Of a stretch of DNA of 64,000 nt, positions 1 to 10,667 are shown in pieces (position 1 is the stretch's first letter; every line of letters starts with the position of its first letter). A model generated the notes under the pieces. It saw nothing but the letters and a program-made list of their open reading frames with translations, was not told the DNA's origin and did not search any database. Source of the stretch: Phialocephala subalpina (lineage: Eukaryota > Ascomycota > Leotiomycetes > Helotiales > Mollisiaceae); contig FJOG01000023.1 in NCBI GenBank assembly GCA_900073065.1, positions 624,179 to 688,178 of the forward strand, in the 5' to 3' direction. The translations under genes were made by a program, and so were the position numbers.

Positions 1-403
1 TGTGCCAACAGAATATTCGTTCCTTTATTTGTAACATGATATAACACCCAATAGATAATCACATGTGCAGCTGGATACACAAGAGGCCCTGTCCCTCCTT
101 TGATCTTGGTATAGTCTCGTTCGCCTTCGATGTATTGTGAGACTTGCTCCATGTAGGCTTTCCAGTCGATTTCTGTGTCTGCCATGATTGTTAGTGAGGG
201 ATTGGGATAGGGGAGGGAAGGGGGAGCGAACAAGAGACTTTGAATATTATAGCACTGGTCAAAAATGCATCTGCGAGTAAAAGCAGAGGAGGCACAAATC
301 TCGACAATGGATGCTCGCCCATAGCCAGGTCCCTCACTTGTCGCAGATAGCCCACCTGCCTTGGGAACTCATCTTCGTTCTTTTCGGTCGCCATTTCGTC
401 CAA
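1..403 (-). CDS. ALG3: ALG3, dolichyl-P-Man:Man5GlcNAc2-PP-dolichol alpha-1,3-mannosyltransferase (5' part only)
   Basis: This is the N-terminal part of the ER-membrane mannosyltransferase that adds the first lumenal mannose to the N-glycan precursor, using dolichyl-phosphate mannose. Exon 1 is 403-232, an intron runs 231-179, and exon 2 runs from 178 out of the window. The splice joins ...IIFKVS to [13 protein letters not shown], which restores the family signature; GTPLVYPA-type sequence ([13 protein letters not shown]) follows. Residues near 30-55 form the first membrane segment ([17 protein letters not shown]). The start at 403 is the first ATG in frame; a second ATG lies three codons in. 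Only about 116 of the roughly 430 residues usual for the family are present. The gene is divergent from the one at 648, so about 240 bp act as a shared promoter region. The identity is clear; the donor (GTTCGC) is inferred from frame. Confidence 0.88.
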
Positions 404-647
404 TGTTCCTGGAATATGGAAATTATGAACAGAGATTCAAAATATGTACGAGATGATTAAAAAAAGCTGACGCGGATCCGGACACGCATCTGAAGCTCAA
501 GCTTAAGGAGGCTTGCAGGGATGAAGCACGACAGGCGGACGAGGCTGCCGGAATTGCAGCGGGCCGGTTCGTCATCAACTGCACCTCAAAGTTCCAGAGT
601 TCTGGGAACTTCACAATTACAAGCTTCACTCTTACAAAATTTGGACA

Positions 648-1109
648 ATGTATTCATTACGATCAGCAACAGCTCGAGGAGCTCGCTCATCAATCTTCAC
701 AAAATGCCTCTACCTTCAATCACCCTCAGCCTTCCGGACATTCTCCCACCTCTCCAAACCAACCCTCCTCCCGCCCCGCCAGCTCCCTCCAATCTCATGT
801 CTCCCCATCCTCACCTCTCGCCCATACGGAACAAAATCCTCAGCCGACACCCTCATAGAAACAATAACCGACCAATACTCCACCGCACGAGACGAATTCG
901 AAATCGCCGCCGAAGAAACAGAGAAGAAAACCGTGTATGCCGCCGATGACCGCGCCGCAGCAAGAGATGAGCTGGATAAATTGAAGGGAATGTATGAGGA
1001 TGCTTTGAGGGGGAGTGATGGGGAGGAGATTAAGGGTAGGATTGGACAGAGGATTAGGGAGTTGGATAATGCTGTTAGGGCGATGGAGGAGAGTACTTTG
1101 GAGCATTGA
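648..1109 (+). CDS. Small conserved-type protein, probably mitochondrial, function unknown
   Basis: This is an intronless frame of 153 residues that I cannot assign to a family. Residues 1-60 are rich in Arg, Ser and Leu with almost no acidic residues, as in a mitochondrial presequence. Residues 65-153 switch to a strongly charged, helix-prone region with many Glu, Lys and Arg, likely a coiled coil (ETEKKTVYAADDRAAARDEL). This two-part design is common in small soluble mitochondrial proteins of Pezizomycotina. The ATG at 648 is the first in frame and directly precedes the basic leader. The gene is divergent from ALG3. The localisation is inference; no catalytic or binding motif is visible. 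Confidence 0.6.
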   Translation: MYSLRSATARGARSSIFTKCLYLQSPSAFRTFSHLSKPTLLPPRQLPPISCLPILTSRPYGTKSSADTLIETITDQYSTARDEFEIAAEETEKKTVYAADDRAAARDELDKLKGMYEDALRGSDGEEIKGRIGQRIRELDNAVRAMEESTLEH

Positions 1110-1576
1110 GTAGGTGGAAAGGGGAGTGAGGGAGTGAGGAAAGAGGATTATAAGTGAGAGAAGGAAGAATGAGAGGGAAAGTTGGGGGATTGAATATAGG
1201 ATCTGTGAAGGATGATTTGAAACGACAAGATGCATTATGTTGCACTGAAAGGCGTCCACTTGAACTTCACTCATGGAATATGGAGAACTTGTACGAAGAG
1301 AGATCTGTAAGATGAGAGAAGCATCTGTAAGATTCAGGAGGCTTGTATTGAGCATGTAGAGCGGGTATCATAAAATACAAGCAGTGAAGCGTGCGCTGAG
1401 TTGCACTTATGCCGCAACTAAAGGGGTATTCCGTTCTCCATCCATCGACAAACGAGAACGCCGAAGGGCAATAGAACTCCCCAAACTCCAATTTCAGATA
1501 GCAACCCTTAAATACGAAAGCACGTCAATCTAGAGATCGGTGAATGCTCCCTGCTCAGCAGCAGAGCCAACAGTGC
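1110..1576. other. Intergenic, convergent 3' ends
   Basis: About 470 bases separate the ends of two convergent genes. The open frames on the minus strand here are short and lack protein-like composition. I see no gene or repeat. Confidence 0.6.
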
Positions 1577-2971
1577 TCAAAGGTCCACATCAGTCTCTTC
1601 AGGCTCGTCCTCCAGCTCATCCTTAATCGACATGGTGTAATTCCTCGCCATGATGACCGTATAAGCAATAGCAAATCCGTTCCAAACGTCCATAGGCTTG
1701 TCCTTGAAGTCGAAATGTGTCAAATGCTTGACTTTCGCTTCTGGATCAGCGGCGTCCATCGTGGTGAAGATTACCATGGTCCTAGCGACAATGATTCCAT
1801 AGAGAAGTGGTGGCTGTCTCCTGTATTTCTCGACCTGGCCAACTTCATTGATGTGCTCCTCATCCAACGCCAAATTTTCGCGGTGCCTCTCAGCTAAGAA
1901 CTTCATCTGGTCTTCGATGGCTGCACTGATCGTACTTGTTGCTTCGTGTGGTTTAGCGGCAACGACAACCAGGACTGGTAGGAAGCGCTTTTGGTGATAG
2001 CCTCCGTCTCTCTCAGACCATTTGATGTAATCTTGGATGCCCTTTGCAATCAATTTCTCGGCTGATCCAACGGCCGCCATCTTGTCTCTAGCACGCACGC
2101 CTAATCTAAGGAGTCCTTGCAGAGCTTTGACACCATAGCCATAGGATTTGCAGTTGTAGTTGACAAATGTGTCCTCGCCGGGTAAAGCAAAGAGGTCTTC
2201 GGGTAGAGTCTTGAAGTCCATCTTGTAAACATCTGGAAGAATCACTTCGAAGCTTCTCAGAGAAAGTCTCTCGAATAGGACCAAAGCATCTGGATGCCAG
2301 TCTCCTGCGGCTTTGGCTTTCTCGATATCCTCTCTTCGCAAGGCAAGTTCAGCTTGTTGAGCGAGGTATTCTTTAACCTTTGCGTCTGCTACGGCTGCTT
2401 CGTGGGCTTCGATTTCGGCTTCGTCAATTTGCGATTCCCCGTCGATCAGGGCATCCGAATCTTCATCATCTGCTTCTGCTTCCTGGTCGCTACTGATTTC
2501 TGCTGCGTCCAATTCGTCTGAGCCAACTTCCAATTGTCCCTCATCCTCGGCCTCGATCTCCATCTCGTCACCATCAACTTCCTCACTGTCTGCATCCGTC
2601 AAGTCGCTTTCTCCACCCTCTTCATCTGCGTCGCTGCCTTCCTCTCCTGACCTTGAAGCCTCCTCCTCCTCTTCTTCCTCTTCACTTTCCTCAGTAGGTC
2701 CAACTTGAGAGATCGAGTCCTCTGGCTTAAGAGTGACAACAGTGTCCCCCTCATCTTCTCGGAATCTTCGCTTGCGTGGGTTCCTGATATAGGTCTTGGT
2801 AACTCGTGCCATCACAACTGTCTGAGCTTTGCTGCCTTGCGGCTCAGAGGCAGGAGCATCGAACATAGGCTCTCCGTCGTCTTTCGAGGGAGTAGTAGGT
2901 CCAACTGTGCGACGGCGCTTAGGGGAGAGGTACTCGACGACCGAGTCTCGGAATCTGTAGACCAAGTCCAT
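1577..2971 (-). CDS. Acidic, probably nuclear protein of unknown function
   Basis: This is a single-exon frame of 464 residues. Residues 15-30 hold a basic stretch (SPKRRRTVG) and residues 55-75 another (RNPRKRRFRE), both nuclear-localisation-like. Residues 85-200 are extremely acidic, with long Glu/Asp runs. The C-terminal half (about 215-464) is mixed hydrophobic/charged and looks like a folded domain, including LLYGIIVARTMVIFTT and a Trp-rich segment near residue 430. The composition suggests a chromatin- or ribosome-biogenesis-associated protein, but I recognise no named domain. The start at 2971 opens directly on a structured-looking N-terminus, and no upstream in-frame ATG precedes it. 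Sure of the gene, not of its job. Confidence 0.75.
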   Translation of the reverse strand: MDLVYRFRDSVVEYLSPKRRRTVGPTTPSKDDGEPMFDAPASEPQGSKAQTVVMARVTKTYIRNPRKRRFREDEGDTVVTLKPEDSISQVGPTEESEEEEEEEEASRSGEEGSDADEEGGESDLTDADSEEVDGDEMEIEAEDEGQLEVGSDELDAAEISSDQEAEADDEDSDALIDGESQIDEAEIEAHEAAVADAKVKEYLAQQAELALRREDIEKAKAAGDWHPDALVLFERLSLRSFEVILPDVYKMDFKTLPEDLFALPGEDTFVNYNCKSYGYGVKALQGLLRLGVRARDKMAAVGSAEKLIAKGIQDYIKWSERDGGYHQKRFLPVLVVVAAKPHEATSTISAAIEDQMKFLAERHRENLALDEEHINEVGQVEKYRRQPPLLYGIIVARTMVIFTTMDAADPEAKVKHLTHFDFKDKPMDVWNGFAIAYTVIMARNYTMSIKDELEDEPEETDVDL

Positions 2972-4012
2972 TGCGACGGCGTTGATAAGTCGTAGCTAGA
3001 GCTGTTGTACAAAGTTGCAAGATCGTTGAATTGTCTGACAAGCAAGTCGAAGAGCCGAGGAAAACTCGAACTGAGGTTGAGCTTTTGGACCCCTGGTCGA
3101 AGAAAGCGGTGAATCTTTCACAATGGGAAGGGTCGCACAATGTTAAGCTCGAAGGTGAGATTGAAGTGATGATGTTGCCATTCGACTTCGCGGATTCGCA
3201 GCTGGCGAGAGCTCGTAGGAGAGGGTTGTGGTCGTTCCCATTGTCCGGATGAAGTGCGAATAGCTCCAATGAGCTTGCTTTCCTCGTTGATGCGTCACAG
3301 CCAGCAGTTTCCCTTCAGCCTTGTTGCCCGCCTGTTTTGTGAAACACGCGACAGCACGCTAGTGCTTACCCCTGAGCGGTAACTTGCAGTGAACTCGCTT
3401 CCCCAACTTCTTCTTAACTCTCTTCTCTTCAACACCAACATCGCAAGAGCCAAAATGTTATCGAGCGTTGGTAATTGTACATACAACAAGGCTGCGAATA
3501 TATTCAGGTCATCGTGACTTTATACCTTCTCATCCACGCCAACGGCGATGAATACAATTCTACCACACCAGCCGGTTTTTCCACCTCGAGCTCGACCTCG
3601 GAACTACTTCTAGCAAGCAGCGATTTATATTCGTTGGTAAAATTGATCTATTGCTTATGTTACCTTCATTCTTCGCAATTGCCGTCGAAACCGAGTTTAG
3701 TTGTTACTGTATAGCTCTTGTTTTTATGCCGACTTACTTTGGCACGTGGTCGGACGAAGTCAGTGGAACCATCTAGCTGTCTCACTCCATGAATTGATGT
3801 TTAGAAGAAAAAAAGCTCTAACATGGACCCCACTTGTAACATAGTGTATCTTGGGCAGTAAAGCGCTATTGTGGTCATAGCCACCAAGATATTTGTATTT
3901 CTTTTAAATTTTCTGGTATAAACGGCACTAATACAAGTTCATTCTTCGTATTTCCAATGCTGCGCAAAACCCAAAATCACTCGCATTCTATCGCTCACTT
4001 TCCCAGAGCCCT
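2972..4012. other. Intergenic, about 1 kb
   Basis: Between the acidic-protein gene and the hydrophobin-like gene I see no supported gene. Around 3455-3714 there is an ATG at 3454 followed by possible GT...AG sites and a Ser-rich 79-residue frame, but none of the joinings gives a protein I recognise. The remainder is ordinary A/T-richer spacer. Confidence 0.4.
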
Positions 4013-5529
4013 TCAATTCGTCTGGCCGAAAAGCACTGGAGGGAGCACATTCTCCTTATCGTTTCCAGTACATTTGTCAATTGCTAGCTTGTCACAACAT
4101 ATGCTCACTCCCGAACAGCTTGGCCCCGCGAACATGGCTGGCTTGCAGGTAAAGCCCGTCGCAGGCGTGAGTGCTCCGTGTATGGTCTCTGTTGGAGTAC
4201 AACACATCGGAGATGCTGGTAGGGCACACTTTACTACATATCAGCTTTTAGCTCTTAGTCTTTCTAGATGAGCGTAAGAGGAGCTTACCTGAGGTGCTGG
4301 CGACTCGGTGCTTCCACTCGGCTCTTCACTTGTCAATGTTCCATTGCGGCTTGTGCCGTTCGATGCTCCAGTTCCGTTGGAGGGAATGGTCTGGTTATGA
4401 TAAAGTGGTAGGTTTGATTGGGTGACTGATTGGCTTTTTGCTGTCTTCGAGGCTTTCTTGCTACTCTTCTTTGAGTTCGGTTTTGTTTGTGCCGGAGGTG
4501 CCGAAACCTCAGGTGCAATCGTTACAGAGGCATCAGCTGGTATGAAATGTCCTCCGACTGGGACAACCGCCTCTCCCGATGACGCTGGTGCAATAGAAGC
4601 ATCTACTTGCGTTGAAGGAGCTGCCTCGACCGTTGGGGCCGCTGGTGAGTCTGAGGGGTTGATATCTCCTGCAGGGCTAGAAGACTGCACGACGTCTTGT
4701 ACAAGTGTTGAAGGAGACGAGGCTATTTCTTGTACCAGTGATGAGGCTGCTGCAAGTTCGACGATATGAGCGGTGGCAGAAACAGGTGACACAACATCTT
4801 GGATTAGTGAAGAGGTCGGAGGAGCAGCTTCCACAGGCGCTGAAGCAGACGCAACAATCGCTGGCACCAGTGACGAAGCCGGAAGACTAACAACATCGGC
4901 GGGGTTTGAAGCGGAGGGCAAAAGATCCGGGACCGGTGATAAAGCGGGAGGGTTGATAGCAACCACGACTATGGACGCAGCTAGCAGGACCTCTTGAATC
5001 GGCGACGAAGCTGGTATATAAGCTTGTGCAGCTGTCGAAAGCGGTGCAGCGGCAAACTGAGCCTGCGAGGACGGAATAGCAGGCTCTACAAATGAAGAAG
5101 CCGCAGGCACAAAATCCTGAATCTGAGACGAAACCGGTTGAATAACAGCTTCTGCCGACGTAGCAGCAGCCTGGCTTGATTGAACGGGCGCCAACTCCAT
5201 CGAACTAAACGCTTCCGCGAGCGCAGAAGTCGAAGCCACCTCCGAGCTCGTCAAAGGCAACGCTTCAGTCGATGAGCTCTCCGCCGCGGGAAGCGTATGT
5301 TTCCCGTCCGGACCACATGGTGGGAGTTTATTAATCGGGTTCCAACCCCATGGTAGACTGTTTCCCCAGCTCCAAAAGTTGGGGAGAGAGAGCCAGGAGG
5401 AGACACCCACTACGACCAGTCAGTATCTAGTCCCTTCGAAAGAGCAATAGGTTAGAAGTTTGGAAAGGGTGTCAGATGCTTACTTGTAAAAAAGCTGATG
5501 GTGAACAAACGAACGATGACGATTCTCAT
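4013..5529 (-). CDS. Hydrophobin-like protein with a long Ser/Ala/Pro-rich spacer
   Basis: Three exons join in frame: 5529-5484, 5409-4289 and 4228-4013, giving 460 residues. Exon 1 encodes a hydrophobic secretion signal (MRIVIVRLFTISFF). Residues about 45-385 are a low-complexity Ser/Ala/Pro/Val region made of degenerate units of roughly 20-25 residues around ASSLVQDVV-like cores. The last exon encodes eight cysteines at residues 390, 398, 399, 417, 427, 433, 434 and 442, spaced C-X7-CC-X17-C-X9-C-X5-CC-X7-C. That is the hydrophobin C/CC/C/C/CC/C order, with the C-X5-CC spacing typical of class I. Hydrophobins are secreted proteins that coat hyphae and spores. Usual members are about 100 residues, so the spacer of over 300 residues is unusual. 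Introns are 5483-5410 and 4288-4229. The C3-C4 loop is shorter than normal, so another cysteine-rich wall protein is possible. Confidence 0.65.
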
Positions 5530-5917
5530 ATTGGGAAGAAGGTAGAGAGGAGGATCTTTTAATGCTCAGAGATGCAACATGGGGAGGTTCGAATGCCAAG
5601 CTCAGAGGGTGAGTTGCATGCTTAATAGTTGTTGTGATGGGGAAGAATGGATCATCTCGCTTCACGCGATTTTGCATTCTTTGAAATCGTGGTGAAGTGG
5701 TAAGATATTGCATTCCTATTCCTTACGGGTTCCGGAAATCTCACTCCTCAATCAGCCGAGAATTTGATGTTCTTGCCCTGTTCCATTGTGAAAAGTTGTG
5801 CTTACTGCCCTTTTTTAGGCGAGGTCCGTCCTCGAAAATCCAGCATCATGTTGAGAAAATGAAGTACGTGAGACGAGGAGAGTTACATTCTTCATTCGTC
5901 ATCTACTTGAGCGGCAT
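5530..5917. other. Intergenic
   Basis: This 388-base stretch lies between the start of the hydrophobin-like gene and the 3' end of the aldo-keto reductase, both on the minus strand. It should hold the promoter of the former. I see no gene or repeat. Confidence 0.5.
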
Positions 5918-7164
5918 TTAAATTTGCTCCTTGACAGGGCCAATGGCCTTCGTCCAAGCAACATGCTGTTGAGAACCAGCCATGCTCATCAGCCAAACAT
6001 CATTCGGGCTCTGTACCCCCTTCGGTCCACCCAAGAAGTTCATCGGGAACCCAATATCAAATGGATACGCCCCCTCAATCTCCTCCATATCCTCATCACT
6101 CAACTCCAACTTCAACCCCTCAATATTCCCCTTCAAATGCTCAAGCTTCCTCCCTCCCACGATGGGGAAAACATAAGGAGTCTTCTTCATTACATACGCC
6201 AAAGCAACACTCGTCAACTCCGTCTTCTTCGCCGTAGCAATCTTTTCAAGAACCTTAGAGATCTTGATAGCAGCCTCCGAAGCACCACCCATCTTTCGGC
6301 CTTCTTGCGATTTACGTTGTTCTTCGGTCTTGAAGTTTCCTCCGCCGAGAGCACCCCATGGGCAAAGGCCCATTCCTTCGTCTCGTGCCATGTGAATGAT
6401 TTCCCGCTCGAAGTCGCGGTTCTCGGCGGACCAGCGGCCTTGATATACGGAGAATTGACGGAGGCCGTTTTGGCGGGCGTATTCGTTGGCTTTGGAGACG
6501 ATGTAGGCGGGTGTGTCGGAGATTCCGAGGTAGAGGACCTTTCCTTGTTGAACCATGGTGTTAAGAGATTGCATGAGTTCGGGGATGGAGCAGGTGAAGT
6601 CCCACCAGTGGACATAAAGCTACTCCCCGTTAGCTTCTACGTTCTGTGAATATGTAAGAGGATGTATGTACCAAATCAATGTAGCTTGTTTGCAATTTCG
6701 CCAAGGAAGCTTCCAATGACAAACGCAGAGATTTTGTTCCATTGCCAGTGCTGTTGATTATGGTCTCCTTACTGCCATGTGCAGATCGGTAGCAGGTTGT
6801 GAATTTGGTAGCGATAACCATCTGATCTCTGTTTCCGCGCTTCTTCATCCATTCTCCGAGCCATTGTTCAGATTGCTCGTCTTGGTAGTTGTTGGCTGTG
6901 TCGATGAAGTTTCCGCCGTTGTCGTAGAAGTAATCCAAGATTTCGAAGGAGGTCTTCTTGTCGCATTTTCCCATGAACTCTTCCCTGTGGTTTGTTAGCA
7001 CGGCACATCAATTCAATGTACAATGGATAGTGGACGTACCAAGCGTCACCGAAGTTCATGGCCCCCAAACACAGAGGGGAGACTCGGACGGAAGCTGTTG
7101 GAGCCAGCATTCTGTAATGGGCCAAGGCCGACTTTGGATTTGGGGGGACTGGTGGGAAAGGCAT
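5918..7164 (-). CDS. Aldo-keto reductase, aryl-alcohol dehydrogenase / norsolorinic acid reductase type (AKR9-like)
   Basis: Exons 7164-7040, 6984-6672 and 6619-5918 give 379 residues, matching the usual 370-390 of this subfamily. It is a cytosolic NADPH-dependent aldehyde/ketone reductase of the TIM-barrel AKR fold. Visible landmarks are the N-terminal strand with [12 protein letters not shown], the catalytic Asp and Tyr region [15 protein letters not shown], the lysine strand VIATKFTT, the histidine strand LYVHWWDF created by splicing exon 2 to exon 3, and the cofactor-end segment VFPIVGGRK. Introns are 7039-6985 and 6671-6620, both with standard GT/AG ends. Relatives act in aromatic catabolism or polyketide pathways, but no pathway partners are adjacent, so the substrate cannot be stated. 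The start at 7164 is the first in-frame ATG. Confidence 0.9.
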
Positions 7165-9132
7165 GGTGTTTATTTGAAGTTGCTGGAAAGTGTACGAGTA
7201 CTGCAAAGAGGTAGTCTTGAAGCACGAGTGTCAATTGAAGATGACTGGTTTGAAGAGAAATAAAAACGTAGAGAAGCTCCAATACATATACCTTCCCATG
7301 ATCTCATGATGAAACTAAACCCCTCCTTCCACAAGGATCCAATACTTCAACATCTCCGATGCCCAATCCATGATCGGCAGAACCTAAGTCCTAGTCATTG
7401 GCGTTAAGTCGCAATCGCATCTCTGGTCCACTTCCCGGCTTCCAGAAACCATATGTTTCCGTCGGCAGCGTATCAGTTGTCCAGTTGCGGTGTATGAACC
7501 TAGGGGTTTTCCCGATCGAGATGGCTTTTCGGCGTTTAGACATTCTGCCTGTGAAGTCATAGGAGCATCATTGAATGATGTGTGGAGCCGGATGCTCGCC
7601 ATCGGGCGCCACCAAACGGTCATTTTCCGCCATAACAAAAAAAAAACTTAATAAACCTAGCCTAATCTTAAAATTTTTGAGTTTGGGAGGTCAGGCATAG
7701 GAGGAGTCTCGAGAAACTATGTACCGGTATTCCTCGTTGTGTACGAAGGAAGGGAAAGCTTCCAGGATGGAAGACGTGGGGTTTATGCAGGGTGGTCTGT
7801 GCACTGGCTCGACTGGCAGTTGTAAGATCTTTAAATCCGGGCTGCTGCATTGGCGGGCGGGGCTGACCTCGACTGCTTTCGGTGATAAAAGTCATCTTGG
7901 CTTGGCTACATCTATGAAAGTCTCTTTGAAAGTGGTTTCACGGGAAGGTACCGTTCCATCGGCCGAAAGACGTCGGTCTGATATTCCCGAGCCGACATCC
8001 TCTCCCCTCGCTGAACATCACTTGAGCTTCTCGAACAAGTCAACGTCCGTTTCAAGAGCTGGAGCTCCGAGAGAACCAGCTTCACGTCCGTTGATCCGGA
8101 AACGTCAGCTATTTGCTGGCTTGGGAAGTGCCCAGCGACCGATCCTTCCTGAACTGAAGGTCGCAAGGTTATGTCTCCCTACCAACTCATGCTTTACTTC
8201 AAAAACTTCACACTCTTTACTCAGAGACATCCAAATGCCAAATACCACTTATAAGAGCTTGCATTCCGGTAAGCGTTCCAGGCTTTACACCTTTCAGAAA
8301 ATTGTCAGGAGAATATGTTCTAAGTTCATCAACACCAGCGGTAGAAGCTCGAACCTCCGGGTTCAACATTGCATCAAAAGCATGTCGGGTTCTTTGAATC
8401 TTGAAGCTCTTCTGTCTTCTTACCTCGTTATGCCAAGCATTCTTCCCACTCTGAAGTCTGGAGTGTATCGACGAAGACCACAATTTCTTCTCTTTTCCTG
8501 CAGTATATGCGGTATTTCAAGCTCAAAATCTCGAGTTTAGTTGACCAATTACACTTCTTCCTAATTCCCGAAATAAGCAAAAGTTCAATAAGTCATCTGC
8601 GGGCAAAATTATTGTTCGATGAAGTCCGCAACCCTACGTTGCCAACGTTCTGGCGTCGGATAGCGACGACGAACTGCATCCTCCAATTTCATTCTCAGCA
8701 CGCTAAGCAAGGTTCTCCACAAGATTGTGTTCTCCAGATTGGCATGGATGGGATTGTTTGAATCTCATCTTATCTTATACATTCATCGCCAAACATTTCG
8801 AGGGTGAGGCTTTCGCGTTGTTGTCCCAGGCTGAAGCCATTTTCATCAGAGTTCCTTTTACTTGATTTTTTCCTGTCATTCGGCTCAATTCACCGCCACC
8901 AAGGACGGTTCAGACGGCCAACTTGCAGATCACGTGTCGACCTCCTTTCCCAAAGGAGCTGGCCGAATCGGGGCCGCCCGTTCACCAACGATTAGTGGGG
9001 AACGAAATTCTTTCATCTCTCAATTCCCCCCGCTCCTCACTTCCTTTTTCCTTCACATAAAAACCCCGTCCGTTACCTCCATTGCGAACACACGTATTGC
9101 TGTCAACTCCTTGAACCGTTTTGGTGTGGCCT
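7165..9132. other. Intergenic, about 2 kb, with unsupported open frames
   Basis: This should contain the divergent promoters of the reductase and the transporter. A 273-codon frame on the plus strand (7719-8540) and two minus-strand frames (8166-7912 and 8483-8217) overlap each other. None has a recognisable domain, and the minus frames can be joined to splice-like sites only loosely. I treat all as unsupported. The last 300 bases before 9133 are pyrimidine-rich, as expected of a fungal 5' leader. Confidence 0.4.
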
Positions 9133-10667
9133 ATGAGCAGAGAGAGAACCAATCAACCAGAGGCAGGCTGGTCGAACAAAATCCACTCACAACACAATGT
9201 CACCGCCGCTAGTGACAATCCTCCCCCGCACGATGTCAAAAAGGCAGAAGTGATCGATACGACAGCCACAACTACTGAGAAATCAAAAGTTGGGGCAATT
9301 GACCGTTCAAACCTCCCTACAAAGGCCGTTCTTGCGCAGAACAATGTATTTGGCTCGGATGAATCTACCCTAGCGGCTCTCGACGACGACAAAGACGACT
9401 TCCCCGAAGGCGGTCTTCGAGCATGGCTTGTCGTGCTTGGGGCTTTTTGCGGGTCCTTCTCCGTCTTTGGAATCATCAATAGCACGGCTATTTTACTGGA
9501 ATACTTCAGCAGCCACCAGCTCCAAGACATAAGCCCCAGTCAGATAGGATGGATCTTCGGACTCGCCCTCTTTCTGACTTTCTTTTGTGGGGCGCCAATT
9601 GGTCCAATCTTTGACGCATATGGCCCTCAAATTCCTATGCTACTTGGCTCGGCGTTTCTTCTAGCTTCAATGTTCCTTCTTGGACTATGCACTCGTACGT
9701 TCATCACCTGTCTCTTTCTTTCTTTCTCGCAGAGGCTAACATGTTCTCAGAATACTGGCACTTCATCATGGTGTATAGTGTCCTCAATGGAATTGGAGGA
9801 TGCCTCATCAATACTCCATGCATCGCATCCATCGGTCACTGGTTCCTCGAAAAGCGTGGTAACGCAACTGGAGTTGCAATGACAGCTGGCTCAATTGGTG
9901 GCATCATATTCCCATTGATGCTTCAGAAGCTGTTTCCAACCGTCGGCTTCCCATGGGCAACCAGGATTCTAGGTTTCATCCTCTTATTCCTGCTAATTCT
10001 CATGAATCTCCTTGTCAAGAGCCGCCTACCTCGCAAGCCGATGGCCAGTCTCAAGAGCGTTGCACCTGACCTCACTCTCTTCAAAGACTTGCCATTTGCC
10101 TTTATCACATTGGGGATATTCCTCATGGAGTGGGGTGTCCTTGTTCCTTTGACATATATCACTTCATACGCCACGTCCCATGGACACAACTCAGCATTCG
10201 GCTTCCAGATCATCGCCATCTTGAATGCTGGCTCGGTCGTCGGACGTTTCTTTGCCGGATTGGTGGCAGACATGATGGGGAGAGTCAACACATTGATCCT
10301 CAGCATTTGCATGTGCATCCTCTCATGTTTTGCACTTTGGCTTCCAGCTGGGCACTCAACCGCTATGATCGTTGTATTCGCTGCTATCTTCGGCTTCGTC
10401 AGCGGGAGCAACGTCAGCTTGAGTCCAGTCTGCGTGGGACAAATGTGTAAAACAGAAAGTTACGGGCGTTATTTTGCTACATGTTGGATGTTTGTAGCTT
10501 TTGGGACATTGACTGGGCTTCCAATTGCGGGGCAGATTCTTCAGGTTTGTGATGGCGAATATTATGGCTTGATCATATTTGCTGGTCTATCTTATGTTGC
10601 GGCTGCGGTGTGTCTCATCGCTGCTAGGGTCTTGAAAGTCGGATGGAAGATCAATGTGATCTACTAG
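9133..10667 (+). CDS. MFS transporter, monocarboxylate-porter (MCT/MCH) type
   Basis: Two exons (9133-9694 and 9751-10667) give 492 residues; the intron 9695-9750 has GTACGT and CTCAG ends. Residues 1-90 are a hydrophilic cytosolic tail, followed by the family entry motif FPEGGLRAWLVVLGAF. About twelve hydrophobic segments follow, with a charged central loop near KSRLPRKPMASLK. Segment 1 (SVFGIINSTAILLEYF) and the loop FDAYGPQIPMLLGS match fungal MCT-like permeases. These proteins sit in the plasma or vacuolar membrane and move small carboxylates, riboflavin or unknown solutes, so the substrate is open. The ATG at 9133 is the first real ATG in frame. No metabolic neighbour points to a substrate. 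Confidence 0.88.

Noticed and set aside
521..949. 142-codon plus-strand frame
   Set aside because: It overlaps the better-supported gene at 648-1109 in another frame; its Pro/Asn/Arg-rich composition is that of a shadow frame.
3031..3252. 73-codon plus-strand frame divergent from the acidic-protein gene
   Set aside because: Short, no domain, no splice partner; too weak to call.
5924..6649. 241-codon plus-strand frame
   Set aside because: Antisense shadow of the last exon of the aldo-keto reductase.
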